From Erythrophleum ivorense (taxonomy: Eukaryota > Streptophyta > Magnoliopsida > Fabales > Fabaceae), in NCBI GenBank assembly GCA_026724425.1, contig JAIUCV010000664.1:186001-250000 (forward strand): DNA of 64,000 nt, read 5' to 3'. Position numbers and translations under genes: made by a program. The notes below the pieces were generated by a model, which was not told the origin of the DNA, did not search any database, and was given only the letters and a program-made list of their open reading frames with translations. Shown piece by piece: positions 61,850 through 64,000 of this stretch (its first letter is position 1; each line of letters begins with the position of its first letter).

Positions 61850-63100
61850 TATAAATAATAAGTATTAAATATATATTAAATTAATACAAAATAATCAGTT
61901 TTAAAATTTAAAATAAATTAAATATATATTTTCTTAGTATAAAATAAATAATATTGAAACAAACATTTTAAAAAAAATATAATAGTATATTTAATAAGAG
62001 AATTTAATATTATCTATAAAAATATTTTGATTATATTACAGTTTTAAATAAAGTTTGTATATATTTTTAAAATAAAAAGAAGTATTATATAACTTAAATA
62101 TTTTTCAAAAGAATGAAAAGTAATTTATTAAAAACAAAGAGTAATTTTACTCAATTAATTTTATATTTTTTAATATTTTTAATATTTCTTTTTTGGTCAT
62201 CTCTCCTTCCATAAAAATAAAAAATCTAATTATGAATCATAATTTTAGGGACGAATACATATATTTGATTTTTACATCCAATTACAATATTCTCTTTAAT
62301 CTAATTAAAATAAAAACTATTATCGATTAATGTTAAATAAAAAGTAAATTAACTACTTAGCTTTCAATTTATAAATCCATTTAACTTTTGTCCTTGAATA
62401 TTTTAGAATGATGAGGTAGTCCTCCAAATAATTAACTCATTGCAAATGAGTTCTATCAAGTGCCCCATGGTTGATTTTACTGCTTCCGAAGGGAATAGGT
62501 TTCCTTGAAGCCTCGTAACTTCATATTAAAGCAGAAAAATAATAAATACATCTTAAATTTAATTGATTATGATTTGTTTAGATATAGTAATATAATTCTA
62601 GAGTTCCATGTTAGTCTTAAGATTTCCGAAAAGAATTTTTAAATGATAATTTTGATAATAACAAAATTATTGGCTTGGAATTAAAATTACTAATTTAAAC
62701 TAAGACAAAAATCTCATTTTTGGTCCCTTATCTTTAAAAAAAATTTCAATTTCATCCCTTAATTATTTTCGGTCAGTCCTTTAACTTTGAAATATGTTTC
62801 AATCTCTTCCTCTAAATTGACATCCTTAAAATTCAGAACGAAATTTCTTAGGTATACTGCCACCGTGGCATTTCCTTGACCCACCCACCTACACTCTCAC
62901 CACACACAAAAAATCCATTCAAGTATTTATTCGTTTAGCATGTTTTAAACCAATTATAGCCAAAGCTCACACTCACATAAAGATCTGAAATTCCAAACTC
63001 TGAATCTAATTTTACATCATCCCTTCGCGACTTCCCTCTTTAGTTTCTTTATATAAAACTATTTTCATGACACGCATATGGCTAACAAGAACACACAAAG
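61850..63100. other. AT-rich sequence upstream of AAK6
   Basis: Holds the presumed AAK6 promoter next to 61850. The remainder is A/T-rich with no recognisable gene; 62710-62900 resembles common plant dispersed-repeat text (CAAAAATCTCATTTTTGGTCCCTTA) but no ends could be fixed. Confidence 0.4.
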
Positions 63101-63102
63101 AA

Positions 63103-64000
63103 TGTAACACCTTACTGACTACACTCTAGTTCATCTCCCTCTAGACTTGACTCCATATGATTTTCCAGAAAACTGATCGAAACCGTGATATTTTACTACT
63201 TAAAATCGGGGTTTAACCGGTCGTATTTTGCCCCATGGGTCCCGTGAACCCATCATTCATATTCTCTACTCAAACACCATTTATACAACTTGTACATAGT
63301 CTCAAACAATTCACAAACCACGGGTAAGAAGCCAACAACTCAGAAAATACAATTTCTCAATCGGGCCCATAAATCATATTTCTGGCTCCAACTTTAAAAA
63401 ATCATAACTAATTCTAGAAAAATGAGAATCAAGAAAATCATAGCTCTCTGGAAAGCTTGGGATGTTAACTTCACACTAAAAATAACTCCCAGCCTCAATC
63501 TCAACGTTTAGACCCTCATTGACATCGAAATAGGAACAGACGTCCGGCTGTCCCTGCTGCAGGTGCAGTTTACTGTCATGAACTTCGGAAATTCGTAATT
63601 AAATCCACAAAAATCCAATCAGGGAAAACTATACCAATTTGGAAAGCTACCGATGTTAATTAGAGGAAAAAAATTAGTCCAGATCAGTTCAGGAGTTCTA
63701 AGACCTCGAAAACCGATAAAACAGTAACGAAGGTCAGAAACTTCCCTGATGCTGATGTAGAACTTCAATAAATCGTTTCTCTCTCTACAGACCTCCAATT
63801 AAGGTGCTTCCAGTTGGTATAGGTCACTGTGGATATCTAGTTTATGGTCCTAAAGTTTCATGATATTTGGACATCATTTGGTCTATGGATGACATGGTTT
63901 CATTTTCGGACTCAATGAACAGTACCATGACTAAAACATTGAAAATTCCCAATTTCAACAATTCATCAAATATTCTCTAGACCTCCAAATATTACCCACT
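63103..64000 (-). mobile_element. LTR of the 2794-family, cut by the window edge
   Basis: Starts TGTAACACC on the plus strand. Its reverse complement follows 5740-6240 of the solo LTR (GGAGACCTAGAGAATATTTGA-type start, GTAGCTTTCCA, AATTAGTTATGA) and ends in GGTGTTACA at 63103. It is therefore the same family in inverse orientation, continuing beyond the window. Confidence 0.65.

Noticed and set aside
1..64000. tRNA, rRNA, CRISPR, bacterial operons
   Set aside because: None seen; the splice signals and repeat content point to a plant nuclear genome.

Overview
This is AT-rich plant nuclear DNA, almost certainly from a eudicot. The evidence is one intron-containing housekeeping gene (adenylate kinase isoenzyme 6), five-exon genes with GT-AG introns, and dense remnants of CACTA, LINE, Ty3/gypsy, Ty1/copia, hAT-like and Harbinger-like elements plus integrated pararetrovirus. 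No bacterial gene layout, rRNA, tRNA or CRISPR array was recognised. All exon boundaries come from reading splice sites and comparing paralogous copies by eye; there is no transcript evidence.

Layout. 1-10292: a decayed CACTA transposon on the minus strand. Its right terminus is at 10292, and a 3.85-kb solo LTR (2794-6643, perfect 5-bp target duplication) is nested inside its transposase. 10300-52990: a disrupted tandem array of five units (A-E). Each unit carries a minus-strand gene for a multi-pass membrane protein with an acidic and basic tail. In units A, B, C and E the gene is followed directly downstream by a same-strand fragment of an endogenous pararetrovirus (capsid / zinc-knuckle / protease part). 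Unit A looks intact (about 379 aa). Unit D is open but has a different C-terminus and a fused exon. Unit B has a nonsense codon at residue 44. Unit E has lost a splice acceptor and has gained stop codons. Unit C keeps only the last two exons and ends in a roughly 0.9-kb inverted repeat of LINE sequence. Units C, D and E share a LINE fragment in intron 3 that A and B lack.

28109-36960 interrupts the array. It holds a truncated LTR of the family seen at 2794, a plus-strand pararetrovirus RT/RNase H remnant, a gypsy RT remnant, and a broken partial copy of the adenylate kinase gene (32800-34860). Unit E also carries a 2.8-kb solo-LTR-like insertion (44993-47816); the matching empty site survives in the unit B/C spacer at 23505-23520.

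53000-64000: a hAT-like MITE with an 8-bp target duplication, a copia RT scrap, a Harbinger-like MITE, the full adenylate kinase gene (58267-about 61830, minus strand), and the edge of another LTR at 63103.

The part most worth following is the tandem family itself. Its function was not recognised. It has an internally repeated exon tail, evidence of recombination between copies, attached viral coding sequence that read-through transcripts would include, and an adjacent long hairpin that could feed small-RNA silencing of the family.
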